Origin: an uncultured Bacilli bacterium
Lineage (GTDB): Bacteria > Bacillota_I > Bacilli_A > RF39 > UBA660
Reading direction: 5' to 3'
DNA length: 36,897 nt
NCBI GenBank assembly: GCA_947629475.1
Contig: CANRDV010000008.1
Span: 1-36,897, forward strand
Position 1 is the stretch's first letter. Each line of letters starts with the position of its first letter. This document shows positions 8,736-15,580 of this stretch, in pieces. The notes under the pieces were generated by a model. It made no database searches and was not told the origin of the DNA. It saw only the letters and a program-made list of their open reading frames with translations. The position numbers and the translations under genes are program-made.

Positions 8736-8756
8736 ACTATCACTTCCTAGTCCTAT

Positions 8757-8785
8757 ATTATATTATTTTTAATCTTATTATTCAA
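8757..8785 (-). promoter_or_regulatory. Promoter of the unknown gene at 7992-8735
   Basis: TTGAAT (8780-8785) and TATAAT (8757-8762) on the minus strand are separated by 17 bp. They lie 22 bases upstream of the ATG. Confidence 0.65.
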
Positions 8786-8862
8786 TATAATTTACACTAA
8801 TTTACAAAATTATTGAATATATCAAGAAAATCAAAAAAATAAAAATATTTTTAATATTTTTA

Positions 8863-8891
8863 TTGACATCACTATCTCATTGCATTATAAT
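8863..8891 (+). promoter_or_regulatory. Sense promoter of toxin-like locus 1
   Basis: TTGACA (8863-8868), a 17-bp spacer and TATAAT (8886-8891) form a perfect consensus promoter. Transcription would start near 8898. Confidence 0.85.
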
Positions 8892-8914
8892 TAAATCATG
8901 GATATGCTTAATTC

Positions 8915-8990
8915 GTTAGGTGCTAATCCTTTATAGACGATTTTATTAATCATGACGTTTATTCGCAGTTTAAAAATCTAATATAAAGGA
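8915..8990 (+). promoter_or_regulatory. 5' regulatory arm of toxin mRNA 1 (anti-SD and 3'-end pairing)
   Basis: GTTAGGTGCTAATCC (8915-8929) is complementary, with one mismatch, to GGATTAGTACCTAAC (9132-9146) in the 3' end. The overlapping TCCTTTATA (8927-8935) is perfectly complementary to TATAAAGGA (8982-8990), which contains the Shine-Dalgarno. The same 5' segment can therefore either hide the SD or pair with the 3' end. Confidence 0.65.
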
Positions 8991-9000
8991 GGCGATGTGT

Positions 9001-9078
9001 ATGACTGTTAGAGAATTATTTCTTAACATCATCATCTTATGCTTAATCTTCATCATCGTTTTGCTACTATTTAGGTAG
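9001..9078 (+). CDS. Toxin-like hydrophobic peptide 1 (25 residues)
   Basis: This 25-residue ORF begins MTVRELFLN, continues as an uninterrupted run of Ile/Leu/Val/Phe, and ends LLLFR. The SD AAGGAGG (8986-8992) is near-perfect. Size, a single membrane-spanning segment, the MTVxE-type start and the unusually structured mRNA resemble the type I membrane toxins of Firmicutes (TxpA/BsrG/'putative holin-like toxin'). That assignment is inference, because the peptide is too short for firm homology. The second ORF 383 bases downstream shares the start (MTVREFFLH), showing that the ORF is conserved while its neutral positions vary. An antisense promoter faces it at 9204-9232. Confidence 0.7.
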   Translation: MTVRELFLNIIILCLIFIIVLLLFR

Positions 9079-9084
9079 CAAAAG

Positions 9085-9118
9085 GCACACTAACGTTTTC
9101 GTCTAGGCGTTAGCGTGC
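9085..9118 (-). terminator. Hairpin after toxin ORF 1, probable antisense RNA terminator
   Basis: GCACACTAACG (9085-9095) pairs with CGTTAGCGTGC (9108-9118), with one mismatch. On the minus strand it is followed by CTTTTGC, a short U-run, so it could end the antisense RNA. On the plus strand it also folds in the toxin mRNA 3' UTR. Confidence 0.5.
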
Positions 9119-9131
9119 TGACCCAACTCAC

Positions 9132-9174
9132 GGATTAGTACCTAACCTTCGACAATTAGGTATATCCTTTTTTT
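9132..9174 (+). terminator. 3' arm and terminator of toxin mRNA 1
   Basis: TACCTAA (9139-9145) and TTAGGTA (9156-9162) form a hairpin followed by TATCC and seven T. The left part (9132-9146) overlaps the segment that can pair with the mRNA 5' end. Confidence 0.65.
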
Positions 9175-9203
9175 ATTATATGAAGTTTCCTTCATCTGTA
9201 TAC

Positions 9204-9232
9204 ATAATATCATATTTATTTCTAAAAATCAA
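9204..9232 (-). promoter_or_regulatory. Antisense promoter of locus 1
   Basis: The -35 TTGATT (9227-9232) and -10 TATTAT (9204-9209) are on the minus strand with exactly 17 bp between them, facing the toxin gene. Confidence 0.65.
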
Positions 9233-9294
9233 GTATATTCTGAATTTTTAGAAACTATTTTAAAATAATATTAAGTCATATATATTTAATTAGG

Positions 9295-9312
9295 CTAAGT
9301 TAGATGCTAATC
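9295..9312 (+). promoter_or_regulatory. 5' pairing arm of toxin locus 2
   Basis: CTAAGTTAGATGCTAATC is complementary at 17 of 18 bases to 9610-9627 and less well to 9522-9536. I see no consensus sense promoter upstream, unlike loci 1 and 3. Confidence 0.55.
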
Positions 9313-9383
9313 TTTATAATATAGACGATTCTTTCATCTAGGAGTTACAATCTAAAAATTTATAAGTTAATGAGGCGATGTGT

Positions 9384-9464
9384 ATGACAGTTAGAGAATT
9401 TTTCCTTCACGTTGTAATACTACTGCTAGTAGTTTTACTTTACATCATATACTTACACCAGTAA
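9384..9464 (+). CDS. Toxin-like hydrophobic peptide 2 (26 residues)
   Basis: This 26-residue ORF starts MTVREFFLH and ends YLHQ, with a Val/Leu/Ile core. It is a diverged tandem copy of peptide 1: the first six codons encode almost the same residues (MTVREF versus MTVREL) and the leader keeps GAGGCGATGTGT before the ATG. The SD is weaker (TGAGGCG). The anti-SD pairing is shorter than in copy 1 (the TTATAA core). The frame is intact although the sense promoter looks eroded, so it may be weakly expressed, or it may rely on read-through from locus 1 or a promoter I cannot recognise. Confidence 0.6.
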   Translation: MTVREFFLHVVILLLVVLLYIIYLHQ

Positions 9465-9465
9465 G

Positions 9466-9669
9466 AAAATTAAAGCACACTAACGATTGTCTATAGTTGC
9501 TATGTGCTATACCATTCATTTGGATTAGTACCTAACCTCTGACAATTAGGTATATTATTTTTCAACTAATTTTAATTCTACAACTTATTATCCTCATCTT
9601 AGCAAATTTGATTAGCACCTAACTTAGACTAACCAATTATATTATTTTGTACTAAGTTTATCTTCATAT
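9466..9669 (-). ncRNA. Predicted antisense RNA 2
   Basis: The promoter TTGCAT-17 bp-TATCAT (9699-9704 and 9676-9681, minus strand) would start an RNA near 9669. The hairpin after ORF 2 (GCACA at 9475 with TGTGC ending 9507, plus an inner AAC/GTT stem), followed by TTTAATTTTC on the minus strand, could end it. Its length would be about 200 nt, longer than antisense RNA 1 because of an extra copy of the 3' arm at 9610-9627. Confidence 0.5.
9522..9627 (+). repeat. Duplicated 3' pairing arm in locus 2
   Basis: GGATTAGTACCTAAC (9522-9536), followed by the hairpin TACCTAA/TTAGGTA (9529-9552), is nearly the same as the end of locus 1. A second version, GATTAGCACCTAACTTAG (9610-9627), follows about 90 bases later and matches the locus 2 5' arm better. 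Locus 2 therefore carries two alternative 3' ends. Confidence 0.6.
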
Positions 9670-9675
9670 GTATAT

Positions 9676-9704
9676 ATGATATCACATATATTTCATAAAT
9701 GCAA
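9676..9704 (-). promoter_or_regulatory. Antisense promoter of locus 2
   Basis: The -35 TTGCAT (9699-9704) and -10 TATCAT (9676-9681) are separated by 17 bp on the minus strand. It sits in the leader region of clpP and points away from it. Confidence 0.6.
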
Positions 9705-9765
9705 CCATTTTTTCAAAAAAATGCATATTTTTTTATTTTTAACATAACCTAGTTATGGTGATAAA

Positions 9766-10347
9766 ATGAGTTTAGTACCAGTTATAGTAGATAAAGAAAC
9801 AAATGGAGAACGTAGTTATGATATTTTTTCAAGATTATTAAAAGATAGAATTATATTATTAAGTGGAGAAATAGATGATAACTTATCAAATATAATTGTC
9901 TCAGAACTTCTTTACTTAGATTCAATTAACCATGATGATATTAGTTTATATATTAATTCACCAGGTGGTTCAATAACTGCTGGAATGGCAATCATGGATA
10001 CAATGAATTTTATTAAAAGTGATGTCTCAACTATTTGTATAGGTATGGCAGCATCCATGGGAGCTTTTCTTCTTTCCTGTGGTAAAAAAGGAAAAAGATA
10101 TATTCTTCCAAATGCCGAAGTGATGATTCATCAACCCTTAGGAGGAGTTCAAGGACAAGCAACTGAAATAAAAATAGTTGCAGAACGTATCTTAAAATTA
10201 AAAGAAAAACTAAATACTATTCTTTCAGAAAATACTGGTAAAAGTATTAAAGAAATAACTAAAGATACAGAACGAGATTATTTCTTAGATAGTAAAGAAG
10301 CTTTAGAATATGGTTTAATTGATAAAATATTAGATAAAAGAAAATAA
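9766..10347 (+). CDS. clpP: ATP-dependent Clp protease proteolytic subunit
   Basis: This is the serine peptidase that forms the ClpP barrel and degrades proteins unfolded by ClpX or ClpC. The 193-residue product is full length. The catalytic triad is visible as Ser97 (GMAASMGAF), His122 (MIHQP) and Asp171 (ERDYFLD). The oxyanion motif INSPGGS is at residues 63-69. No Clp ATPase gene is next to it. A GGTGA SD lies 4 bases before the ATG, within a CATAAC-CTA-GTTATG palindrome (9743-9757). I see no CtsR box. A shared terminator follows. Confidence 0.97.
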   Translation: MSLVPVIVDKETNGERSYDIFSRLLKDRIILLSGEIDDNLSNIIVSELLYLDSINHDDISLYINSPGGSITAGMAIMDTMNFIKSDVSTICIGMAASMGAFLLSCGKKGKRYILPNAEVMIHQPLGGVQGQATEIKIVAERILKLKEKLNTILSENTGKSIKEITKDTERDYFLDSKEALEYGLIDKILDKRK

Positions 10348-10380
10348 AGATTATTCTATAATATCAAAAATAATCTTTAT
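10344..10380. terminator. Bidirectional terminator between clpP and the HTH gene
   Basis: ATAAAGATTATT (10344-10355) pairs perfectly with AATAATCTTTAT (10369-10380). A run of T follows on the plus strand and a weaker one on the minus strand. Confidence 0.85.
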
Positions 10381-10625
10381 TTTTTTATATCTTCTTTTGT
10401 ATATTTCAAAATATCTTCAACCTTACAATCTAATACATAACATATTCTAGCAATAACATCTAAATCTACTCTAATTATTTTATTATTATAATATCTATTA
10501 ACTAAATCATAACTTAATGCTGCTTTATTACATAACTTACCCCTAGTAATACCTTTTTCTATAAGTACTTGTTTTAAATGAATATTAACTTTTCCATAAT
10601 CTTTTAAACTATAAATAGAATCCAT
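10377..10625 (-). CDS. Small Cro/C1-type (XRE-like) helix-turn-helix regulator
   Basis: This 82-residue protein consists almost wholly of one helix-turn-helix domain of the HTH_26 kind (KQVLIEKGITRGKLCNKAALSYDLVNRYYN, then LDVIARICYVLDCKVEDILKY). Such proteins resemble YozG-type DNA-binding regulators. A strong SD (GAGGAGGTG) precedes the ATG. It is transcribed divergently from the large surface protein across a 190-bp intergenic region, so it may regulate that gene as well as itself. No effector domain is present. Confidence 0.85.
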   Translation of the reverse strand: MDSIYSLKDYGKVNIHLKQVLIEKGITRGKLCNKAALSYDLVNRYYNNKIIRVDLDVIARICYVLDCKVEDILKYTKEDIKK

Positions 10626-10758
10626 TCTTTCACCTCCTCAAACTATTAATTATATTATAGATTTAATTTTATATGATTTTAAGTTACTATTATTAACATT
10701 AGTTTTAAAAAGATAGTTATTATTAATGTATTATTTAATAATTAATTATTTAATTTTA

Positions 10759-10787
10759 TTGATTTAATACAAATTTTATATTATAAT
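10759..10787 (+). promoter_or_regulatory. Promoter of the large surface protein gene
   Basis: TTGATT (10759-10764), 17 bp and TATAAT (10782-10787). The SD AAGAGG and ATG follow about 25-32 bases downstream. Confidence 0.7.
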
Positions 10788-10818
10788 GTATTTGTAAAAA
10801 ATAGAAAAGAGGTAAAAA

Positions 10819-13125
10819 ATGAAGAAAAAAAATTTATTGATTATAGCCATAATTGCTATACTAGTTCTAACTTTAGGAGGTGCATTTGCCCTTTGGACAT
10901 ATTCTAAAACTTTAGGTAATCAAACTTTAATAAGTGGAGAAATATTTTTAAAGTATACAGAAGGAGATACAATCAATATTAAAGAAGCTATGCCAAGTGT
11001 AACTTATAATCCGGATGAATACTTTGAGTTTTCTGTAGAAGGAAAGAATAAGTATTCTAAAGATGTAATCTATGAGATACTTCTTGAGGAAGGAGATGCT
11101 CCAACAGGAAAAGAAAATGAAACAAGAAATGTAAGAATAAAACCAAGTCTACTTAAATTTAGACTAGTTGAAGTAAAAGATGGAGTGGAAGAAGAGTTAA
11201 TTCAAGAAGGAAGTTATGACTCAATAGATGGAAGAAGAATATGGGTAGATAAAGTACCAGCCAATACCACCAACCAAATTAAATATACATATAGATTATA
11301 TATGTGGATATCAAGTAATGCTAAGATAGGAAATATGGAAGGTGCAGATTATACAGCCGAAGTTTGGAATAATAATGTTTATGCATCAGTTAAAGTTGGA
11401 GTAAATGGAGACTTTAATGAAAAAGAATTAACCGAAGATTATTTAATCTTAAATGCAACGAATGAGTCAGGAGAAAAGTATGATTTAAAACAACCTATTC
11501 AATCAGATGAAGATATAACAATAACCTTAGGTTCCAAAAGAGAAGTAACAAAATTCGTAGTTTCAAAATCAAGTGAATATCCAATAGCATTAACGAGTTT
11601 ACCTAATGCAGATGGATATACTGCATCTTATAATGAAGCAACAAGAACTTGGGAAGCAACAATAACTTTAGATGAAACAGGTATTTATGATTACTATGCA
11701 GTATATCCAGAGAATAAAGGAAAATCTAAAACATATAGTTTTACAGTGTTAATGAACCCAGATAGATTTGTAAAAGTAGAAAAGCCAACAAGTGAACTAT
11801 GTAAACAAGGATTAACTTATACAGGAGATGCTCAAGATTTAATAGATGAAAGTAATTTAGATAAAGAAGGATATACAATAACGCAAGTCCAAGGAACGGA
11901 TGCTAAAGAATATGAAGTAAAAGCCCATTTAAAAGAAAAATTTAGATGGAGTGATTCAAGCCAAGAAGATACAACATTCAATTGTACAATAGGACCAAAA
12001 GAGACAGTTTTAACATATGAACCAGAAACAAAACTAAGTGTAGCCAAAGGAACTAAAAAAACATTAACAATAACAGCATCAGTTGAAGGAATTTTTGAAG
12101 TAAACTCAAAAGCAGAAGGAACAGCCAGTGTAACATATGAACCATCAAGTGGAACTTCAATAACTATAACAGTGCAAGGAGAAGAAGAAGGTTCAACAAG
12201 TTTAGATGTAAAATTTACTCCATCAAATAATAATTATACTGAGATATCAGATACATATAGCATAGAAGTAGTAAAACCTGCAGTAACAAAATTAAAAGAA
12301 AACTTAGGAACCGGAGGATTAATAGGAGTAACAACAGACAATGAATCAACAATAGATAAAGAAGCAGGTAATATAAGAGAGTATAGATATTCAGGAGCAG
12401 AAGTAAATAATTATGTATATTTCAATTGTAGTGATACTGAAGTTGAGCAAAATGCAGATAATTGTGAAACTTGGAGAATAATAGGAATATTCAAAGATAA
12501 TAGTGGGAAAGAAAACATGAAAATAGTAAGAAATAGTATAACAACTGAAATGAAATGGGATAATAGCCTTGCATGTTCAAATAGTACTTCTGGTTGTAAA
12601 CAAAGTTGGTCATCATCTTCAGTAAGACCATATTTGAATGAAAGTTATTTAACATCGTTAACAAGTAAAGCGCAAAATATGATAGAAGAGACAAAATGGT
12701 ATTTAGGGGGTGTATATGTAGGTGCTTCTAACGGAAACGCAGCAGTGAATTTATATACACAAGAAAGAAGTGGAAGTACCTGGACAGGAAAAATAGGATT
12801 AATGTATCCAAGTGATTATGGATATAGTGTAGATAGTAGTTATTGGACAACAAGAACAGGTAATACAGGATTTAAGAGTACAGTAGTAGAAACAAGCTGG
12901 CTATATAAAACAGCCAATCGTACTGATTGGGGTTGGGAATGGTTCTTTTCTCCTTATGCTGGTAGCTCTGACAGCGTTGCTTCTTGGACTACAGGTGGTT
13001 ATCTAGACTACTTTTGCGTCCGTAATAGTGATGGTGTACGTCCATCTTTATATTTAAAATCTAATGTATTAATAACTTCTGGAAATGGTTCTTCTTCCCA
13101 ACCTTACCAGTTAGAACTAAATTAA
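10819..13125 (+). CDS. Large secreted/anchored surface protein with Ig-like region and DUF6273-like C-terminal domain
   Basis: This 768-residue protein has an N-terminal signal anchor (residues 5-25, LLIIAIIAILVLTLGGAFAL) followed by a TasA/camelysin-like start (ALWTYSKTLGNQTLISGEIFL). The middle (about 390-490) looks like bacterial Ig-like beta modules (KLSVAKGTKKTLTITASVEG). The last ~230 residues resemble a domain common in surface proteins of these gut lineages: ETWRIIGIF, SSVRPYLN, KIGLMYPSDYGY, GVRPSLYLKSNV, SSSQPYQLELN. No LPxTG signal is present. From residue 700 the codon use changes: all three Arg codons are CGT and Gly becomes mainly GGT, while upstream Arg is AGA throughout. That suggests a separately acquired or diversified C-terminal segment. 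A ligand-binding or adhesive role is inference. Confidence 0.75.
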   Translation: MKKKNLLIIAIIAILVLTLGGAFALWTYSKTLGNQTLISGEIFLKYTEGDTINIKEAMPSVTYNPDEYFEFSVEGKNKYSKDVIYEILLEEGDAPTGKENETRNVRIKPSLLKFRLVEVKDGVEEELIQEGSYDSIDGRRIWVDKVPANTTNQIKYTYRLYMWISSNAKIGNMEGADYTAEVWNNNVYASVKVGVNGDFNEKELTEDYLILNATNESGEKYDLKQPIQSDEDITITLGSKREVTKFVVSKSSEYPIALTSLPNADGYTASYNEATRTWEATITLDETGIYDYYAVYPENKGKSKTYSFTVLMNPDRFVKVEKPTSELCKQGLTYTGDAQDLIDESNLDKEGYTITQVQGTDAKEYEVKAHLKEKFRWSDSSQEDTTFNCTIGPKETVLTYEPETKLSVAKGTKKTLTITASVEGIFEVNSKAEGTASVTYEPSSGTSITITVQGEEEGSTSLDVKFTPSNNNYTEISDTYSIEVVKPAVTKLKENLGTGGLIGVTTDNESTIDKEAGNIREYRYSGAEVNNYVYFNCSDTEVEQNADNCETWRIIGIFKDNSGKENMKIVRNSITTEMKWDNSLACSNSTSGCKQSWSSSSVRPYLNESYLTSLTSKAQNMIEETKWYLGGVYVGASNGNAAVNLYTQERSGSTWTGKIGLMYPSDYGYSVDSSYWTTRTGNTGFKSTVVETSWLYKTANRTDWGWEWFFSPYAGSSDSVASWTTGGYLDYFCVRNSDGVRPSLYLKSNVLITSGNGSSSQPYQLELN
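12916..13125 (+). other. C-terminal segment with foreign codon use (possible variable region)
   Basis: Codons 700-768 mostly end in T or C (for example GCT GGT AGC TCT GAC AGC), while the preceding codons end mostly in A or T. CGT is used three times here, and I found no CGN arginine codon earlier in the gene. The segment covers the family's conserved SP...GVRP...YLKS block. No reverse transcriptase or template repeat is seen in the window. Confidence 0.55.
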
Positions 13126-13128
13126 TAC

Positions 13129-13169
13129 AAAAAGACTAAATGATTACATAATAATCAAATAGTCTTTTT
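13129..13169. terminator. Bidirectional terminator
   Basis: AAAAAGACTA (13129-13138) pairs with TAGTCTTTTT (13160-13169), with an inner TGATTA/TAATCA stem. It has a T-run on one side and an A-run on the other, and so serves both convergent genes. Confidence 0.8.
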
Positions 13170-14702
13170 CTTATCATCTATACCAGGTATACCTCTATCT
13201 TGTAATCTAGTAATATTAGCATTCTTTAATATTTCTTTCATATCTTTTCTATTAAATATCTGTAAATAATTTAAATCATATAATACATACATATAATCAT
13301 CATTACTACTATCATATAAAGATAATAATACATCAATCTTATGTATATTATTATAATCATAAACAACTTGAATATCCATATTACTTAAATTATATTTATC
13401 TTGTAATTGTTCTAAACTAGTTATAAATATACTTAATTTATTAACTACATTTAAATTAACATTTACTCTTGAATAAGCAATTTCAATATATCTTAATAAT
13501 TCTTTAATATCATTACTAATTGGATTATCATAAATAAATCTTGTTCTTGGTAACATAACATCATTATAATCAAAGAATTTACTTTTATAATATCTACTTA
13601 AGAAATTATTAAAAGATAACTTAGTTTTCTCATTCTTATTACGACATGTAATACCATTTAAGTTATCATCTAACTTAATATTAATTAAATCAGATGAAAA
13701 GATACTATTAACTAAATCTAATTTAATTAAATATTCATCATATCTAAATACTATATATGGATGTTTAGTACCATATTCATAATTTTCTGGATAAACTTTA
13801 TAATTAATATTTAATTTCTTTAAATAATAAGTAAGAATTGCATACATTTCAAAACAAACAGTTTTAGTATTTCTTAAACTAAGTTTGGATACATTTTTTA
13901 TTTTTTTATGATTAGTATATTCTCCTAAAAAGAATTTAAGGTCATAATCAAATAAAGAACCAAGTTTTAAATATACTTTCATTATCTTATCAAAAGTATC
14001 TCTTCCCTCTTCCATTTCTTTATCTAAAATACTTTCTAATTCTTCATTAAGTTTTATTTTATCTAGATTATTATTGATATCTTGAAATTTATTAAATGCT
14101 TCATAATCAACATATTGCATACTTACTAAATCTTTAATTTTATCTATAATTTCATTATTAAAATCATATAAATCTAAGATATGATTCTTTTTTAAATACT
14201 CGATTAGTGCATAAACAAAATGACTAAGTTCATAACCTCTAAATATATTTATATTACCTATTAGTTTATAATCCATTTTTTCTAAATATAAAAATTCAAA
14301 GAATAAACTAACTGGATAAACTTCTTTAACATTATCAATTATTACTTCATAATTAGAATTACTAGGTACATTATAAATAGTATTTCTAAAAACATTACTT
14401 AATTTTGAAGATATTTCTCTATCTAATCTAAGATTATCTTCTTCTGTTAATTTCATTAATTCTTGAAATAAACTCATTTTACTTATAGTAATACTAGATT
14501 CTCTATCTTTAATATCTAATTTAATAGAATATTTAGACTTATCTAACATAATATCTATTAATTTTAACATTAATTCTTTATTATTAATAATATAAACTAA
14601 TATTTCTTTATTAATAATAAATTCTTCCATATCTAAATAATCAAATACTTTTCTTGTTTCATTATTTAAAATATCTAAATCAATATAAAAATTATCAACC
14701 AT
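13155..14702 (-). CDS. Unknown cytoplasmic protein with transglutaminase-like Cys-His-Asp arrangement
   Basis: This 515-residue protein has no signal peptide or membrane segment. The first ~250 residues are helical and charged and unlike anything I recognise. Residues 270-335 show a papain/transglutaminase-like pattern: Cys283 in TVCFEMYAILTYYLKKLNI, His314 in TKHPYIVF and Asp329 in YLIKLDLV. Those are the usual nucleophile, base and acid positions for that fold. The enzymatic role is inference. It converges with the large surface protein and shares its terminator. The stop codon lies within the terminator hairpin. Confidence 0.6.
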   Translation of the reverse strand: MVDNFYIDLDILNNETRKVFDYLDMEEFIINKEILVYIINNKELMLKLIDIMLDKSKYSIKLDIKDRESSITISKMSLFQELMKLTEEDNLRLDREISSKLSNVFRNTIYNVPSNSNYEVIIDNVKEVYPVSLFFEFLYLEKMDYKLIGNINIFRGYELSHFVYALIEYLKKNHILDLYDFNNEIIDKIKDLVSMQYVDYEAFNKFQDINNNLDKIKLNEELESILDKEMEEGRDTFDKIMKVYLKLGSLFDYDLKFFLGEYTNHKKIKNVSKLSLRNTKTVCFEMYAILTYYLKKLNINYKVYPENYEYGTKHPYIVFRYDEYLIKLDLVNSIFSSDLINIKLDDNLNGITCRNKNEKTKLSFNNFLSRYYKSKFFDYNDVMLPRTRFIYDNPISNDIKELLRYIEIAYSRVNVNLNVVNKLSIFITSLEQLQDKYNLSNMDIQVVYDYNNIHKIDVLLSLYDSSNDDYMYVLYDLNYLQIFNRKDMKEILKNANITRLQDRGIPGIDDKKKTI

Positions 14703-14762
14703 TACTAACCCCTTCTTTGGGTTCTAATTATACCATAAATCACTAAAAATTGCAAATTTTTC

Positions 14763-14791
14763 TTACATTTTTCTTAAAAAAGTGTTATAAT
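14763..14791 (+). promoter_or_regulatory. Promoter of the CarD / alpha-CTD-like operon
   Basis: TTACAT (14763-14768), 17 bp and TATAAT (14786-14791), with a TG extended -10 element (GTGTTATAAT). Confidence 0.75.
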
Positions 14792-14852
14792 ATATGTGAA
14801 AAAAAAAGGACTACGTACATTATTAGTTGTTGGTTCTACAAGGAGGATTATA

Positions 14853-15344
14853 ATGTATAAAATTGGAGATTATGTTATTTATTTAAAGGATGTTTGTAAA
14901 ATATTTGATATTAAGGAAAAGTATATGAATGATACTGATTATTATATCTTAGTTCCTATGAATGATGAGTCTTTAAAGTTAAGTGTTCCTGTTACAAATG
15001 AGACATTAAGAAGTTTACCTAGTTTAAATGAAGTAAATGATATGCTTAATAATATTTGTAATATAAGCGTTTTAACAGAAGAGAATAAACAACTTGAAGA
15101 TGAATATAAGAAATTAATTTCAAGTGGTTCTTATGAAGATTTAATTAAAGTTATGAAAACTGCTTATTTAAGAAATAAAAAGAGACTTGATAATAAAAGA
15201 AGTATTAGTAGTAAGGATAAAAATTATATGGAAATGGCTGAAAAACATCTTATTCCGGAACTTGCAATTGTTCTTGATATGAGTATTGATGAAACTGAAC
15301 AATATATTATTAATAAATTATGTGAGGGAATAGAAAATGCGTAA
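14853..15344 (+). CDS. CarD-family RNA polymerase-binding regulator
   Basis: The N-terminal ~60 residues form the CarD/CdnL-type RNA polymerase interaction domain (MYKIGDYVIYLKDVCKIFDI then YYILVPMNDESLKLSVPV), a Tudor-like barrel that binds the beta subunit in characterised members. The remaining ~100 residues are helical (LIKVMKTAYLRNKKRL ... AEKHLIPELAIVLDMSIDETEQYI), matching the DNA-contacting half of the family. I choose ATG 14853 because AAGGAGGATTATA is directly upstream. The frame extends to 14796, but that part overlaps the transcription start region. Length is 163 residues. The next gene overlaps its stop by 8 bases. Confidence 0.85.
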   Translation: MYKIGDYVIYLKDVCKIFDIKEKYMNDTDYYILVPMNDESLKLSVPVTNETLRSLPSLNEVNDMLNNICNISVLTEENKQLEDEYKKLISSGSYEDLIKVMKTAYLRNKKRLDNKRSISSKDKNYMEMAEKHLIPELAIVLDMSIDETEQYIINKLCEGIENA

Positions 15345-15555
15345 TAAGTATTTAGATAAAGATATTAGTTATTTAAAGTTAAATAATGATATAAATAGTC
15401 TTTTTAAAGATAATAATATTTTAACAATAGAAGATTTATGGATTAAGAATCGTACTTACTTAAAGAATCTTGGTTTAACTGATAATGAAATTAAACAAAT
15501 TATTATTAAATTAGAATTAATAGGACTTGATTTAAATAAAAGAAAAACAAAATAG
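15337..15555 (+). CDS. Small protein resembling a stand-alone RNA polymerase alpha C-terminal domain
   Basis: This 72-residue protein has LKLNNDINSLFKDNNILTIEDLW followed by YLKNLGLTDNEIKQIIIKLE and LIGLDL. The spacing fits the alpha-CTD helix-hairpin-helix pattern (L-L-x-R-x-x-N-x-L ... I-x-T-x-x-D-L ... L-G ... E-I-x-x-K-L-x-x-x-G-L). In RNA polymerase alpha this module contacts DNA and activators. No rpoA gene is here. It is translationally coupled to the CarD-like protein (8-base overlap) and both are followed by one terminator. A regulatory partnership is inference. A generic HhH DNA-binding protein is the alternative. Confidence 0.6.
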   Translation: MRNKYLDKDISYLKLNNDINSLFKDNNILTIEDLWIKNRTYLKNLGLTDNEIKQIIIKLELIGLDLNKRKTK

Positions 15556-15580
15556 AGAAAGTTTGATTTAAGCTTTCTCT
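15554..15580. terminator. Bidirectional terminator after the CarD operon
   Basis: AGAGAAAG (15554-15561) pairs with CTTTCTCT (15573-15580). It lies between two convergent genes, and the minus-strand gene's stop is inside the right arm. Confidence 0.75.

Larger units (their letters stand above)
9080..9197 (-). ncRNA. Predicted antisense RNA 1 (antitoxin candidate)
   Basis: It would start near 9197 from the minus-strand promoter TTGATT-17 bp-TATTAT (9227-9232 and 9204-9209) and run to the hairpin at 9085-9118, about 115 nt. It would be fully complementary to the 3' end of toxin mRNA 1. The geometry is that of RatA or SR4, which overlap the 3' ends of txpA and bsrG. It is predicted from sequence only. 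Confidence 0.6.

Noticed and set aside
8778-8818. Imperfect inverted repeat TATTCAATATAATTT / AAATTATTGAATA between two divergent promoters
   Set aside because: It needs a 2-base bulge in very AT-rich DNA and could easily be chance.
9743-9757. CATAAC-CTA-GTTATG palindrome before clpP as a CtsR or HrcA operator
   Set aside because: It matches neither the CtsR heptad repeat nor the CIRCE sequence.
11832-12694. Two minus-strand open frames (11832-12047 and 12491-12694)
   Set aside because: Both lie inside the surface protein gene, lack SD sequences, and have composition explained by its A/T-ending codons.
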